A DNA stretch of 64,000 nt from Anthostomella pinea (taxonomy: Eukaryota > Ascomycota > Sordariomycetes > Xylariales > Xylariaceae), in contig CAUWAG010000012.1 in the NCBI GenBank assembly GCA_963556695.1, positions 3,100,001-3,164,000 on the forward strand. Direction: 5' to 3'. The notes beneath the pieces are model-generated. The model saw only the letters and a program-made list of their open reading frames with translations. It made no database searches and was not told where the DNA came from. Every line of letters starts with the position of its first letter. The first letter of the stretch is position 1. Shown here piece by piece: positions 48,915 to 59,658 of the stretch. The position numbers and the translations under genes were made by a program.

Positions 48915-50900
48915 CTCGTGAAATACTACTCAGGATCGCCCACGGGTCATGACATATGTGCGGAAGGGGCTAAGGGTCAAGGCCAACAAAAGAGACCTAT
49001 TAGCACCCGAGACGTGCTTTGGCTGGATATTGATGGTTATACCATGCTCAATATCTACCGGTCACTGCGCTCTGACGAGATGATTGACTACCTCACTAAC
49101 ATCAAAGCACCGGCTAATTTCTTAGTTAGAGGAGACCTGAATGTTCACCACCCCACATTTGAGCCCGGAATGGAAGGCCGAAATAGAGAGGCCGACATGG
49201 TAAAGTGGATGACTGACAGCGCCCTGTATTTAACAGGCATACCAGGGCAAGCCACCCATTGTACCGGTCATGTCGTTGACATAGCGCTTACTAATATTCC
49301 TTTTGTTGAGATAGAGGTATGCAAGGAACTGGCCAGTGGATTGGACTACAATACCCTGTTAACTACTATTCCCGGCCCGGGGACCGAACTGCTGGAACAG
49401 TACCATTATAAGGTCAAGGAAGAAAACCTGTCACGCTTCTCTACCTTTGTACAAACAGGAATGGCTTCTATGCCTGACCGGACGGACATCAAGTCCAAGC
49501 GGCATTTAGACAACTATGTGGACAAGCTCACAGAAGTGCTACAATCGGCCCTTACAGCCGTCGGCATACCCGCAGCAGGTAACAGTAAGGGAGCCCCCTG
49601 ATGGACCAAGGACTGCAAGGAGGCCTACCGCATCTATAGAGCCTCGGAAGCTACCAAGCCCAGCAACCAGATGGAGTTTACAGAGGAGCATCGTACCTTT
49701 CTTTCTGTGGTCCGCAAAACCAAACGAAAATACTGGCAGAAAATTATTGACTCTACGCATACTGATAAGGACCTATACAAGATCATTGGCTGGCATAAGC
49801 TAGGTACCTGACTCAAATCCCCACCGATCAAGGTGGGCAACAGGGTAATTAAGTCCACCTAGGAGAAGGCTGAAGTGCTGATAAAAGAGGTGTTAGCATG
49901 CTTCTCAGATCACGACGACCTGGACTATGATCTACTGGAAGGGTGGGAGCCCTCTAAAGCCAAGCTCTACTGGGACACCACAGTGTCTTTAGAAGAGGTC
50001 GAGCAGTATATCGTCGGGGTTACCAGCACCTCTCCCGGCATAGACGGGATCACAGTGAGGCTGCTCAAGGCCTGCTGGGAACACATCAAGGATGCCGTGC
50101 GCGACGTTTTCGAACTCTGTTTGTAATTATGGCACTTCCCCGCAGCCTAGCGGGATACAGAGGTGTCAATGATCCCTAAGATCAAGAAAAAGGACCGCTC
50201 TTTAGTCCGATCTTGACGGCCGATTACACTACTCTCTTGCCTCAATAAGGGGCTAGAATGACTGCTAACAAAGCGAATAGCCTGGACGGCGTTCTCTCAA
50301 GGTATCCTCAGTGCCCAACACAGGGGGGCGCGCTGCCTAAATGGTCATGCATAGGCCTCGTTCTGTCCTTTGCCCACAAGGTTGAAGCGGCACTTGCTAA
50401 GGGACTCAAGGTCTCTCTCGCTACAGTTGACATACAGGGTGCATTTGACACGCTTTTAGTGCGCCGGCTGCTGGAATGCATACGGAAGCAAGGCTGGCCC
50501 CTAGCCTGCCTAGAGCTGGTTAAGTTCTTTCTTGAAAAGCGGAGGGCCAAAGTCCGGCTTGAACGTGTCTCCACGGACTTTAAGGACATTAAATACGGCA
50601 CCCCCCAGGGCTCTCTGTGGTCCCCAGTCCTATACATGCTGTACCTGGCAGAGCTCTTACTACAAGACCCGGAGCTTCCGTTTTGGGTACGCCGATAATC
50701 TTTCTCTCTGCAGGGTATCAAAGTCACTGCAGCGGAACAATGAGATGCTAACAGATGACCTCAAGCAGGTCATACAGTGGAGAGAGACGAGAACAAGGTC
50801 TTCTTTGCTCCTGAGAAGTGTGAGCTGGTTCATATCACCAGAAGCCGAGACACCTCCAACCCCTCTCTGGTGGTAGGTGACCGTCTCATTATCGACTCTG
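48915..50900 (+). pseudogene. LINE endonuclease and reverse transcriptase remnant
   Basis: The open stretch 48918-49601 keeps the APE-type endonuclease motif R-G-D-L-N-V-H-H-P-T-F and V-D-I-A-L-T-N-I, but the usual S-D-H catalytic box reads L-D-Y. The reverse transcriptase follows: V-D-I-Q-G-A-F-D-T-L (motif A) near 50430, Y-G-T-P-Q-G-S-L-W-S-P-V-L (motif B) near 50595, and motif C as F-G-Y-A-D-N where active enzymes have Y-A-D-D. More than ten stops or frame changes. His-to-Tyr and Asp-to-Asn again fit C-to-T/G-to-A decay. Confidence 0.85.
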
Positions 50901-51511
50901 TCCAAGAACCCGAGGGTAGCAGGAAGGAGCTAGTACTACGCTGGCTGGCGATTTGGATTGATCGGAAATTCATCCCCAAGCGACATGTTCAGGAACATGC
51001 TGGCAAAATTATTCAGCTATCCCGGCATATATGAAACCTAGCCAACATTAAGTACGGACCCCCGGCGTCTGGACTAAGGAAGGCTGTGATCACCTGTGTC
51101 CTCCCCATGTCGCTATACGGGTCAGAAATCTATTATAGCGGACAGAAAAAGCCGTCACGCAACCAGTCATAGACAGGCAAGCCTAAAGTTAACGCTAGTA
51201 TAGGATGACATATTAACACTCTGCAGAGATCTATCATAATAACGGCACGGGCGGCATTGCCGTGCTGGCAGACCACACTGAACAACGTCATTTTTAGGGA
51301 CACTGGCTTCCTTATGGCAAAAGTGGCACTTAATGTAGCGCTATGGCGGTTTGTTTTCAGGCTATATACTGTAGACAAGAAGCATCCCTTTATCAAGTGA
51401 ATCCAACTCCCAGTGATTATACGGGGCCGCGGTACAGGCTGCTTTTAATGCCTTAAAACCAAATTATAGCTAGCAGTTCGTCTACTACCCCCTGTATAGC
51501 GGCCCTTACTG

Positions 51512-52135
51512 ATGCCACTGTGCTTCACGCCTGGCTGCAGGATCGATCTAACCAGAGGTATCAATAAGGAACAGGCTGTCAAGGACTTTAAGACCTGGTT
51601 TGAGGCTCTGCCACTATATGACGTGGTGGTCTTCTTAGACAGCTCAAAGGAATGGATGCACGTTGGATACAGCTATGCGATCTATCAGGGCGGGCGCCTG
51701 CTCGCCACTGGCAAGGGTCGTCTAGACCCGTGTTCTATCGGGTTTGATGCAGAAGTGCTCGGAGCCTGGAAGGGACTGCAGCACGTGGTCAAGTCACCTC
51801 TGGAGCTTAGTCAGCGCCGGATCTGGGTGTGTGTGGACAGCATAGGAGCGATTTGAGGGCTCCGCGGCAATATCGCGGTGTCCTGCCAGTGAGCCTACCT
51901 GAAGTTCCATGCCGAGGCTGAAGTCCGTAATATTAATGTCAAGTGGTGCCCAGGGCACTGCGCTATTAAGGGCAATGAACTGGCAGACAAGCTGGCTAAG
52001 TCCGGCTCTAAGCTCTCTAATACCGACTCTGACTGCATGCCAACGGCATACGGCATCAAAGCAGAGGCGAGACTTAAGCTCGAAGTCTCGTGCAACATAT
52101 GGTGGACCGTGACGGCCTGCACAGACCTTCCCACA
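51512..52135 (+). pseudogene. LINE RNase H domain remnant
   Basis: Reads V-V-F-L-D-S-S-K-E-W near 51630, D-A-E-V-L-G-A-W-K-G-L near 51747, V-C-V-D-S near 51830, a stop at 51854-51856, then W-C-P-G-H-C-A-I-K-G-N-E-L-A-D-K-L-A near 51945-52000. These are the four conserved blocks of RNase HI. The first block has D-S-S instead of the usual D-G-S. Confidence 0.8.
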
Positions 52136-52314
52136 TGACAAGCCGATACTTCCCAATAAGGGAAGGATCTGACCAGAGGATCCCCTCAAAGGGGCAACCT
52201 CCCACTGTACCTATCTCTCTCTCTCTTCCTTTCCTCTCTAGTCTTGATATTCTCGTCAATAGAGTAATAGCTGCTTGCTGCAGGCCATGTCCCAGCTCCT
52301 CAGTATGCTCGCCG

Positions 52315-52990
52315 TGACAGTTTTATTTATTACATTTAAATATAGCTTTTAGCTACTTTTAATTAAACTTTTTAACTATTTACTTAGCTGTTTAATATTC
52401 GTTTAACATTCGTCACGTTCGACGTTTACGCTTTTACTCCTTTACTAGCTGGTTTATTTAGCTTTAAGCCTAGCTGCTGATAGATTTCTTAAGTTTATAA
52501 TTGCGTATAATTCTTTAAACTTTTTCCTAGTGCTTCTTAACGTCTTTATTAAGAGTAAGGCTGACTGTTTAATTGATTAATATAAGGGTTTTTTAAGCTT
52601 AAAAAATAGCGACATAAACGCGTAGATAGATTGTTTTGTATTATAACGTAAATCTTTTTTAATTTTTAATTTTTACGATATATAACGTGTTTTATTAATT
52701 AGCGTAAGCTTGGTATCATAATTATAATTAGGGTTTATTTTAATAGTTTTAAACGACGTCGTTTTATAAGCAGGCTAGGTTTGTTAAATTATCGTAACGT
52801 TATTTAAAGGGGGTTATTAAATAATCTTAGCGTTTTAAACTTAACGAGACGAAAGTGCTTAAGTTGGTTATATAAAAGGAAAAAAAGAAAGAAAGCGCTT
52901 TCATTAGGCTTTTAAATAACTTACAACGGTAAGGACTTTTCGTAACGTAAGGTTGTAAATTTTATTATTATTAAAGTTTACCCCGGTGTT
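52315..52990. other. AT-rich island between LINE relic and MSH2
   Basis: About 675 bp dominated by TTTAA, TTTA and TATA strings, sharply lower in GC than either side. No ORF of note. The composition fits a heavily RIP-mutated repeat, perhaps the LINE 3' end or another element. Its source cannot be read. Confidence 0.7.
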
Positions 52991-53139
52991 ATAACTTTTC
53001 ATCCATCCCAGCCGTAACTCGAAGCCAAAGCGGAATGCTACTCTCCTTCTCGTTCCATAGCCTTACAGACAGATACCCACGCACTGACAAGTAGACACAC
53101 ACCTCAAACCCGCAACGATGATTTTTCATTTTAAACACT

Positions 53140-56048
53140 TCACAAAGCCTTAACAGCCGCAAAGAACGGGTTGGCCAAAAGCCGTTCGTCCGCCTTGACA
53201 AGGTCCCGCATCCGCCCGACCATCTCCTCCCGGCTCATCCCGCCGCTCTTGACCTCGTCCTTCCACTTCACCAGGACCTCCTTCAGCCTTGCGCTGCCCT
53301 CTTCGACGTCCTCCTTGCTGTACCGCCGCAGGCCCAGCCCGTCCTCGTGCTTGGCCGTGAAGTCCTCGAGCTCGTCGGCCTTGCGCTTGGCCATGCGCAC
53401 CACCTTGTCCGGGAACCGCACCAGCTCCGCCACGTGGATGCCGAACGACTGGTCGCAGATGCCCGGCTCGACCTTGTAGAGGAGTGTGACCTCGCGTTTT
53501 TCTTCGGTGGCGGATGCGGATGCGGCAGCGTCCCCGCCGGTGCCCGAGATGTGCGCCGTGACGTGCAAGTTGCGCACTTGTGGGAATTGGTCCGAGAGCG
53601 CGGTCAGCTCGTGAAAGTGCGTCGCGAACAAGGCGAAGCAGCCTATCTCGTTGACGATGTGCTCGGAGATGGCCCACGCGAGGCCGAAACCATCATACGT
53701 CGACGTGCCGCGGCCCAGTTCGTCAATAATGATCAGAGACTCGGCGGTGGCCGACTTGAGAATGTTGGCAGTCTCAAGCATCTCGGCCATGAAGGTCGAG
53801 ACCCCCTTCAGCTGTGAATCGCTGGCTCCAACACGGGCGAGGATCGAGTCGAAGATGGTGAGCTCGGCCTCGGTACACGGTACAAAGCAGCCGATCTGGG
53901 CCATCAAGGCGATGACGCCGATTTGGCGAATATATGTCGACTTACCACCCATGTTCGGTCCGGTAATGATCAAGAAGGATGACTCGTCACGTGTCATCTC
54001 AAGGTCGTTCGTGATGAATCGGACGTCGTCTTGCATCTCCATACAGGGGTGGCGAGCTTGCTTTAGAATAGTCGATCCCTGGCCTCGAGGGTGGATCTTA
54101 GGTCTCACATACGAAGTAGGAGCGTGGACAGAGCAGTGCGCGAAGGAAACCACGACATCCAGGTGTCCCAGGACGCCGGCAAGCTGCTCCAGTACCGGAC
54201 AGTACGATGCGGCGACTCCGACAACCTCGCTGACCAAGCTGCTCTGAGTCCTGTTGTACGTCTGAGACAGCTGGTCAAACTCCCGACGATAGGCTTGCAA
54301 CGTCTTCGTCGTGAAGTAGACACCGTTCTTCTGGGTCGAACATTCCTGGTATCGCTTGTTGTTGCGGATGCAGCCGGCCTCGGTTCTCGTAAGTCGCATA
54401 CACCAGCCGTGAACCTTGTGGTTCTCCAAGAAGATTTTCTTGTTTTCGTCCTGGTTCAAATCTGCTGCCGCCTCGTGGTACTCCTTGTCCATGTTAGATC
54501 GTAGCTTGTCAAGCTTCCTCCGAACGATGCGCAGACCATCGTCGAACTCTGGCTTGATGATGAACTCGTGATTGTCTAGCGCATCGAGATCTACCGTAGT
54601 CTCGACCATCTCTGCAAGCTTTCCGAGACTATCTGAAAGTTCCCGCAGCTTGTTGGTGTAGGCCTCGTCGAGTGGATCCTTGTATATCTCATCCATCACA
54701 CCTTCGAGAGTACCCAGAAATCCGGGCAGGCGAATGATGACTTGGTATGCTCTTACAACATCTTCCAAATTCGCCTTCTTCCGCTGAAAGCGCTTTGCTA
54801 ACCGGTAAAGGTCGGGCACCGACTTCAGATGTTCCTCTTGCATGGTCTGGCGCAGCTCAGTACCATTGACAAAAGCCTCGACCAGTTGTTGCCGTTTTTC
54901 GATCTCGGCCTTGTTCATCAGGGGCTGTTTCAGCCATTGCGATAGCAGTCGACTGCCCACTGGTGTTCTGCAATGGTTTAGGAGACCAAACAGGCTCATG
55001 TTCTTCGATCCATCCTTCGGTCCTGGCATCAGGTTCAGCGCCTGCAACGCGGCCGCATCCAGCTTCATGAACTGTGATAGATCATGCTGATAGAGCTGGT
55101 ATTGGCCGAAGTTGGAGGGATCCTGTAGCACGCTGAGATACTTGATCAGGGCAGCGGCAGATCCCATGGCTAGCTTGAGGTCCGTCTGAGGGAGCATCGA
55201 AGTTGACCTTTCGTCCTTGAGCAGGCGGGCGAGGTCTTGCTCGATGTCCTTGGTGGCAAAATCGCCAGCCGGTCTCTCCGACATGGCAACTCCGCAGTTG
55301 TCAACGATCTGGCGCAGCTTGGCTAGTTCGGGGTCCGTGTCCTTCTCGGCCTTGTCAAACTGTAGGAGACACTCTCTGACGCCCAGCTGGATGAGAAGGG
55401 ACTCGAAGTTGGAGTATAGATCATTGTCAAGGAACTCGCTGACGCCCAGCTCCCGCACACTGGCATCGGCGAAGCAGACTCCCACGCTTCTTCCCTGGCT
55501 GGCCTTGGCGGAGATCTTGACAGCTAGTATCATGGGTGCGGCGTCGAATTGACCGCCGAGCTCGTCTTCAACGTCTTGCAGGTTTCCCGGTGATGCCTGC
55601 TTCACAATTTTCCAATTCATACGTGCGCCACTGCCGGCGTATATCTCGAGCCGCTTTCCGAGCTTGAGCAGAGCTTGTCGCAGAAATTGTCGGAATACGG
55701 TGACGGTCATGGTTACGGAGGCGAGGCCGCTCGCATCGTTTTGTCCCAGCTGTCGCACGACCGAGGTGGTCTTGTAGACCTGTAAATGGTGTTAACAGGT
55801 GCACCCAACGAGTGTTCTGAGGCGGGTGACATGCCGTGCGTGCTATGAAGTTGGCATCTTCGCCGTGGGCTGTGTACCAGTCGCCTCGATCGAATATCCG
55901 TATTGTCTCTTCACCTACGGCGGGAAGGGATTTGAAATATCGGATGAACCCATGCTCGTCGTCAACCTGTTTCACGAAACCGTCAATTCCACACTTTTAG
56001 ACTTTGAGAGGGCTAGCACCATACCTTCAACTCCGGACGCGAAGACAT
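53140..56048 (-). CDS. MSH2: DNA mismatch repair protein MSH2
   Basis: Exons 56048-56025, 55966-55835 and 55779-53140; 2,796 nt, 931 residues, in frame. The first exon encodes only MSSRPELK. MutS domain I follows (G-F-I-R-Y-F-K-S-L-P), then the connector, lever and clamp regions. The ATPase carries Walker A G-P-N-M-G-G-K-S-T (about residue 660), the D-E-L-G-R-G-T-S-T-Y-D-G-F signature, and F-A-T-H-F-H-E-L. The C-terminus ends F-F-A-A-V-K-A-L. MSH2 pairs with MSH6 or MSH3 to bind mismatches and recruit MutL and EXO1. The second intron has a GC donor (A-C-G then GCATGT...TTACAG); the conserved reading A-R-T / V-Y-K-T-T-S-V-V-R requires it. Divergent from TRM10. Confidence 0.97.
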
Positions 56049-56620
56049 CTTGGACGGCAAGCCCACCAGGAACCTTGAACAATACCAACTTCTTTGTATC
56101 CCAATTACTCCCTATTGCAACATCCGGCCAGTTGTTGAATGTGTAAATGCAGGCAAGCTCCGGGTTTTGGTGGTACAAGGCTATTGGTGGGCGCAGGTGA
56201 ATTTGGGTGGTGATAATTGGAAGGTGTAGTGTCGCGTCATGGGAACCAATTAACCTTAAGAGCTGCAAAGACGCGACGGCGACGGGCGACGGACGACGCG
56301 TTGCTTTGGGAGCTTGGACCCTCACCCCTCTATTAGGTACGTGCCCGAGCTTTTTCTAGCGCGGGGCACTTACAGCGGCTCAAAGACCGCTAGCGAGGGC
56401 GTCTCAAGGCGTCTTAGGGCTCCTCCAAGCCTCATCCAGCGCCGCGGATTTCTCGACCGTTGAGCTGGCGCAACTTTGCCGTGGCCTCGACCCAATTTCT
56501 GTTTCTGCATTCGCTCTCCCCACCAAGAGTCATTGGTTGCTTCGACTTGCTGCAGTCAGAAAACCAACAATTCACCAATTCAAGACATCACCAACAAGTG
56601 GGAGCTCCAATTCAATCGCC
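56049..56620. promoter_or_regulatory. Divergent promoter of MSH2 and TRM10
   Basis: 572 bp separate the two start codons, so the promoters must be packed or shared. No TATA box was recognised. Confidence 0.6.
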
Positions 56621-58207
56621 ATGGAGGTGCCCGACACTGCTGGTCTGGAGACGGTTGCCGCGCAAAAGTCCGAAATAAAGGCCAGAGAAGAGCTGGACCG
56701 ACCCCTAGAAACCCTGCCGAGCACTACCGACACACGCGGAACAAAGCGTACGGCCACGGACATGGAGTCCAGCCATGCCGTGACGAGCGTGGATGTAGGC
56801 GCCGAGGGCTCAGAAGATGCCGACATCACGACCGAAGCCCCGACTCTGTCCAAGAACCAACAACGCAAGGAGAAACGCAGAAAGCTTTGGGAGGAGAAGA
56901 AGAAAGAGAGGCGTGTCATTCGCAAGGAGAAGCGTCACGACAGGAAAGACCGTCTGCGACAGGAGAGGGAGGAGGAGATTGCCGCCGCTGCCGCTGAGGG
57001 CCGAGAGCCTGTGTTGCACGACGCCCGCAAGCAAAAGCCAAAAGGCAAGATCGACATCCCCGTTACCGTCATTCTGGACTGCCAGTTCGAGGAGTACATG
57101 ATGGAGAAGGAATGGACCTCCCTCACCAACCAGGTCACCAGGTGCTACTCCGACAATCGAAACGCCCAGTTCCCTATACACATGTTCATCAGCTCCTACG
57201 GCGGCGAGATGAAGAAGAGGCACGAAGGTGTGCTGCAGAACCAATGCAAACATTGGAAGAATGTCCACTTTGTCGAAGGCGACTTCATGGAGGCTGCCGC
57301 CGAGGCCAAGGAGCTGATGCAAGGGCCACGGGGCGGAAGAACAATTGAGTTGCTTCAACAAAGCTCCCCAGCCGACAGCCTCAAGCTACTGGAGCCGACC
57401 AAGAAGAAGAGGTGGAGGGACGCCCCTGTGCCTGCTCCAGAACTAGAAGCCGAAGACGTGGACAAATCTATTGTCTACCTGACCGCCGACTCCCCGTATG
57501 TCCTCGAGCGCCTCGAACCCAACACGTGTTACGTCCTTGGCGGTATCATCGACAAGAACCGAGAGAAGGGTCTATGTCACAAAATCGCATGCGAAAAGAA
57601 CGTCAGAACGGCGAGGCTGCCCATTGGCGAGTACATGGTGCTGCAGCACCGACATATTCTAGCAACGAATCACGTCATGGAGATCATGCTCAAATGGCTA
57701 GAGACAGGCGATTGGGGCACTGCCTTTATGCAGGTCATTCCTGCTAGAAAGGGCGGAGCGCTCAAGGAGGACGAGGAAAGCCCGGAAGTAGCCTCCGGGG
57801 ACACACCGCAGGAGACGCCACAGGATCAGCCGCAAGATGATGATGTTGCGGTTGAGGTCATTCAGGTGGAATCAACCAATCCAGAAGAGCAAGGCCAGCC
57901 TGTGAATGAGGATGCAGATGGTGCAGTGGAGGTGGACGGGGAAAACTCAGAAATGGGCTTGCAGAAGAACTCACTTGGCCAACAACGATGGTCAGACCCG
58001 AGAGAGGACGATCCCTCAACTAAGACCACCCAGGTCGGCTCCGTAGAGGCAGAAGATCAGGGAGAGCTCGACACAGGGAACGCAAAGAATATGGTCAAAG
58101 TGGAAGGAGAAAACTCCGACGAGGGCTTGCAGAAGAACTCGCTGGATCAGCAGAGATGGTCCGCCCCGCCACTTGACCAAGAAGAAGATGAAGCAGCTGC
58201 CCTATAG
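56621..58207 (+). CDS. TRM10: tRNA (guanine-9-N1)-methyltransferase
   Basis: Single exon, 528 residues from the ATG at 56621 (MEVPDTAGLETVAAQ). An in-frame ATG at 56537 would add 28 residues with a hydrophobic start and is less likely. A Lys/Arg-rich segment (K-N-Q-Q-R-K-E-K-R-R-K-L-W-E-E-K-K) precedes the SPOUT domain at about residues 145-400. Family motifs: V-I-L-D-C-Q-F-E-E-Y-M, Y-L-T-A-D-S-P, Y-V-L-G-G-I-I-D-K-N-R-E-K-G-L, A-R-L-P-I-G-E-Y. TRM10 uses SAM to make m1G9 in tRNA; the Asp after L-T-A is the usual catalytic candidate. After the enzyme comes an acidic tail of about 130 residues with an internal duplication (G-L-Q-K-N-S-L-G-Q-Q-R-W-S and G-L-Q-K-N-S-L-D-Q-Q-R-W-S). Confidence 0.95.
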   Translation: MEVPDTAGLETVAAQKSEIKAREELDRPLETLPSTTDTRGTKRTATDMESSHAVTSVDVGAEGSEDADITTEAPTLSKNQQRKEKRRKLWEEKKKERRVIRKEKRHDRKDRLRQEREEEIAAAAAEGREPVLHDARKQKPKGKIDIPVTVILDCQFEEYMMEKEWTSLTNQVTRCYSDNRNAQFPIHMFISSYGGEMKKRHEGVLQNQCKHWKNVHFVEGDFMEAAAEAKELMQGPRGGRTIELLQQSSPADSLKLLEPTKKKRWRDAPVPAPELEAEDVDKSIVYLTADSPYVLERLEPNTCYVLGGIIDKNREKGLCHKIACEKNVRTARLPIGEYMVLQHRHILATNHVMEIMLKWLETGDWGTAFMQVIPARKGGALKEDEESPEVASGDTPQETPQDQPQDDDVAVEVIQVESTNPEEQGQPVNEDADGAVEVDGENSEMGLQKNSLGQQRWSDPREDDPSTKTTQVGSVEAEDQGELDTGNAKNMVKVEGENSDEGLQKNSLDQQRWSAPPLDQEEDEAAAL

Positions 58208-58795
58208 AATGGCGAGTCGATAGATCTGCAGCCCTACCGGTATTTGCTCGACTAACTAACCCTTGTCGAATGTTCGAACAATGTCACAATCCAATGTCTG
58301 GACTACCTTACGAGATGATCACCATACTAGCTCTTACTGCGAGGCGCTACAAGCGGCCCAGGCGAAGAGGCGAAGAAATACTACCTCGACTTGATTTAAG
58401 TCTGCAGGACGACTTGCCCGGATGTGCTCGCTCATGGTTACCCAGTGCTTGACACAATGATCCTCACAACCCCTTGTCAATCGGATTGAGACCGGCGGAA
58501 TAGTGAATACCGACCAGTGCTTACATACGAGGGCCTTACCTTACCACAGGGCCACAGCAAATGTTTTCATCAGCGCTTGTCAGCGTCTACAGGTCAACCC
58601 ATGCCAGAACCACTGAACTAGGAATCCTGCGTCCCGCGGAGTGCCAACTATGTCTTCCAGACTTCCTGACATCATGTACGCGGTCCCTTTCCACTTCCCA
58701 GACGCGTGCGGCGCGGCAGCCTCATAGCAGTGCCTAGTGGGGAGAGCAGGGCGTTGAGGATTACTCCAGCAATAGTAATATTCAACTGATGAGTA
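58208..58795. other. TRM10 3' flank, nothing recognised
   Basis: About 590 bp with short ORFs only. Confidence 0.5.
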
Positions 58796-58980
58796 TCCCT
58801 TAGGCACTGAGTTCGTGGGTTTTAGCGCAAGCAGGGATTGAAGCCAATCATGGTACGTATACGGGAATTTAATTGTTAGCCAATACCGACGCACAGACTG
58901 GGCCTCTGCTCTGTGACAGCTATGCCCGTTCGGTACCAGACGAACAGCGCTAAAACCCAAGAACTCAGTGCCTAAGGGGA
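58796..58980. mobile_element. MITE, 185 bp, TA-flanked
   Basis: Inverted repeats of 33-34 bp (58796-58828 and 58947-58980) start TCCCTTAGGCACTGAG and differ by one substitution and one extra C. TA lies directly outside both ends (58794-58795 and 58981-58982). The interior has no coding capacity. The repeats are unrelated to those of the Fot1-like element, so another transposase must have moved it. Confidence 0.85.
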
Positions 58981-58982
58981 TA

Positions 58983-59658
58983 GTGGAATAATGGGTCATC
59001 ACTCCACTCAGGAGAGTATTTTTAACACCGTGGGGGAATGCCTTGCACATGGGCCATGGAACTTCGTGCTTACGCTAATATAGGACGGATGGGGTCAATG
59101 GGTCTTGAGAGTTGAGACAAGCATTTGACAGGGTTGACAGGGACTTGGCAGGGACATGACAAACGTTTGACAGGGGGCTCAGCTGCTGGGCAGCGGCACA
59201 GAAGAGCTGTATTACGTACGCGTGCGTGTCTGTGCCGTATCGGCTGCCGTCCCACTGCGTCTGCCGTCCCGAGAGCGAGAGCGAGAGCGAGGTGCATCAC
59301 TGCCCCTGATCGGGACTTGACCATGCCCCAACCCAGCCTCCAAGCATATGAATGGTCTGGGTTCGCGGGGGTTTCGTTGATGGGCTGGGTAGCGAGTGCG
59401 AGTAATGACTAGAGAGTCCCCTTGGGTGGTGGCTGTGCGAAGCCGTATGGGTATTTTGAGCTGAAAGACTTCAACTCAGCGGTCAATTGCCAAGGGTGTG
59501 TGATATAAGCATCAAGACGATATTGAGCTTCTACGACTTGACTCTCACATCAACTTCAAGCTTTCAAACAAGCCATCTGTGTGCTCCTTTTTCGCTCCCT
59601 ATCCTGTGTAGTGCCGAGCCTTGAACCTATTGCAACGACCGACAACTATTCCCTCGAG
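58983..59658. other. Intergenic with degenerate GACAGGG tandem repeats
   Basis: About 675 bp. Between 59119 and 59180 the motif TTGACAGGG recurs four to five times with variation (TTGACAGGGT, TTGACAGGGA, TTGGCAGGGA, TTGACAGGGG). A GAGAGC triplet repeat lies at 59271-59290. No gene recognised; the right end is presumably the promoter of the next gene. Confidence 0.55.

Larger units (their letters stand above)
46790..52330 (+). mobile_element. Tad-like non-LTR retrotransposon (LINE), decayed
   Basis: About 5.5 kb of plus-strand sequence carrying, in order, a gag-like ORF with zinc knuckles, an endonuclease, a reverse transcriptase and an RNase H domain, all broken by in-frame stops. There are no long terminal repeats. 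Domain order and the presence of RNase H fit the Tad clade of fungal LINEs. The 5' limit is taken just before the gag ATG at 46809; the 3' limit is uncertain because very AT-rich DNA follows. I saw no poly-A tail or target duplication. Confidence 0.88.

Noticed and set aside
53150..53677. 175-codon minus ORF
   Set aside because: Out-of-frame shadow of the MSH2 C-terminal coding sequence.
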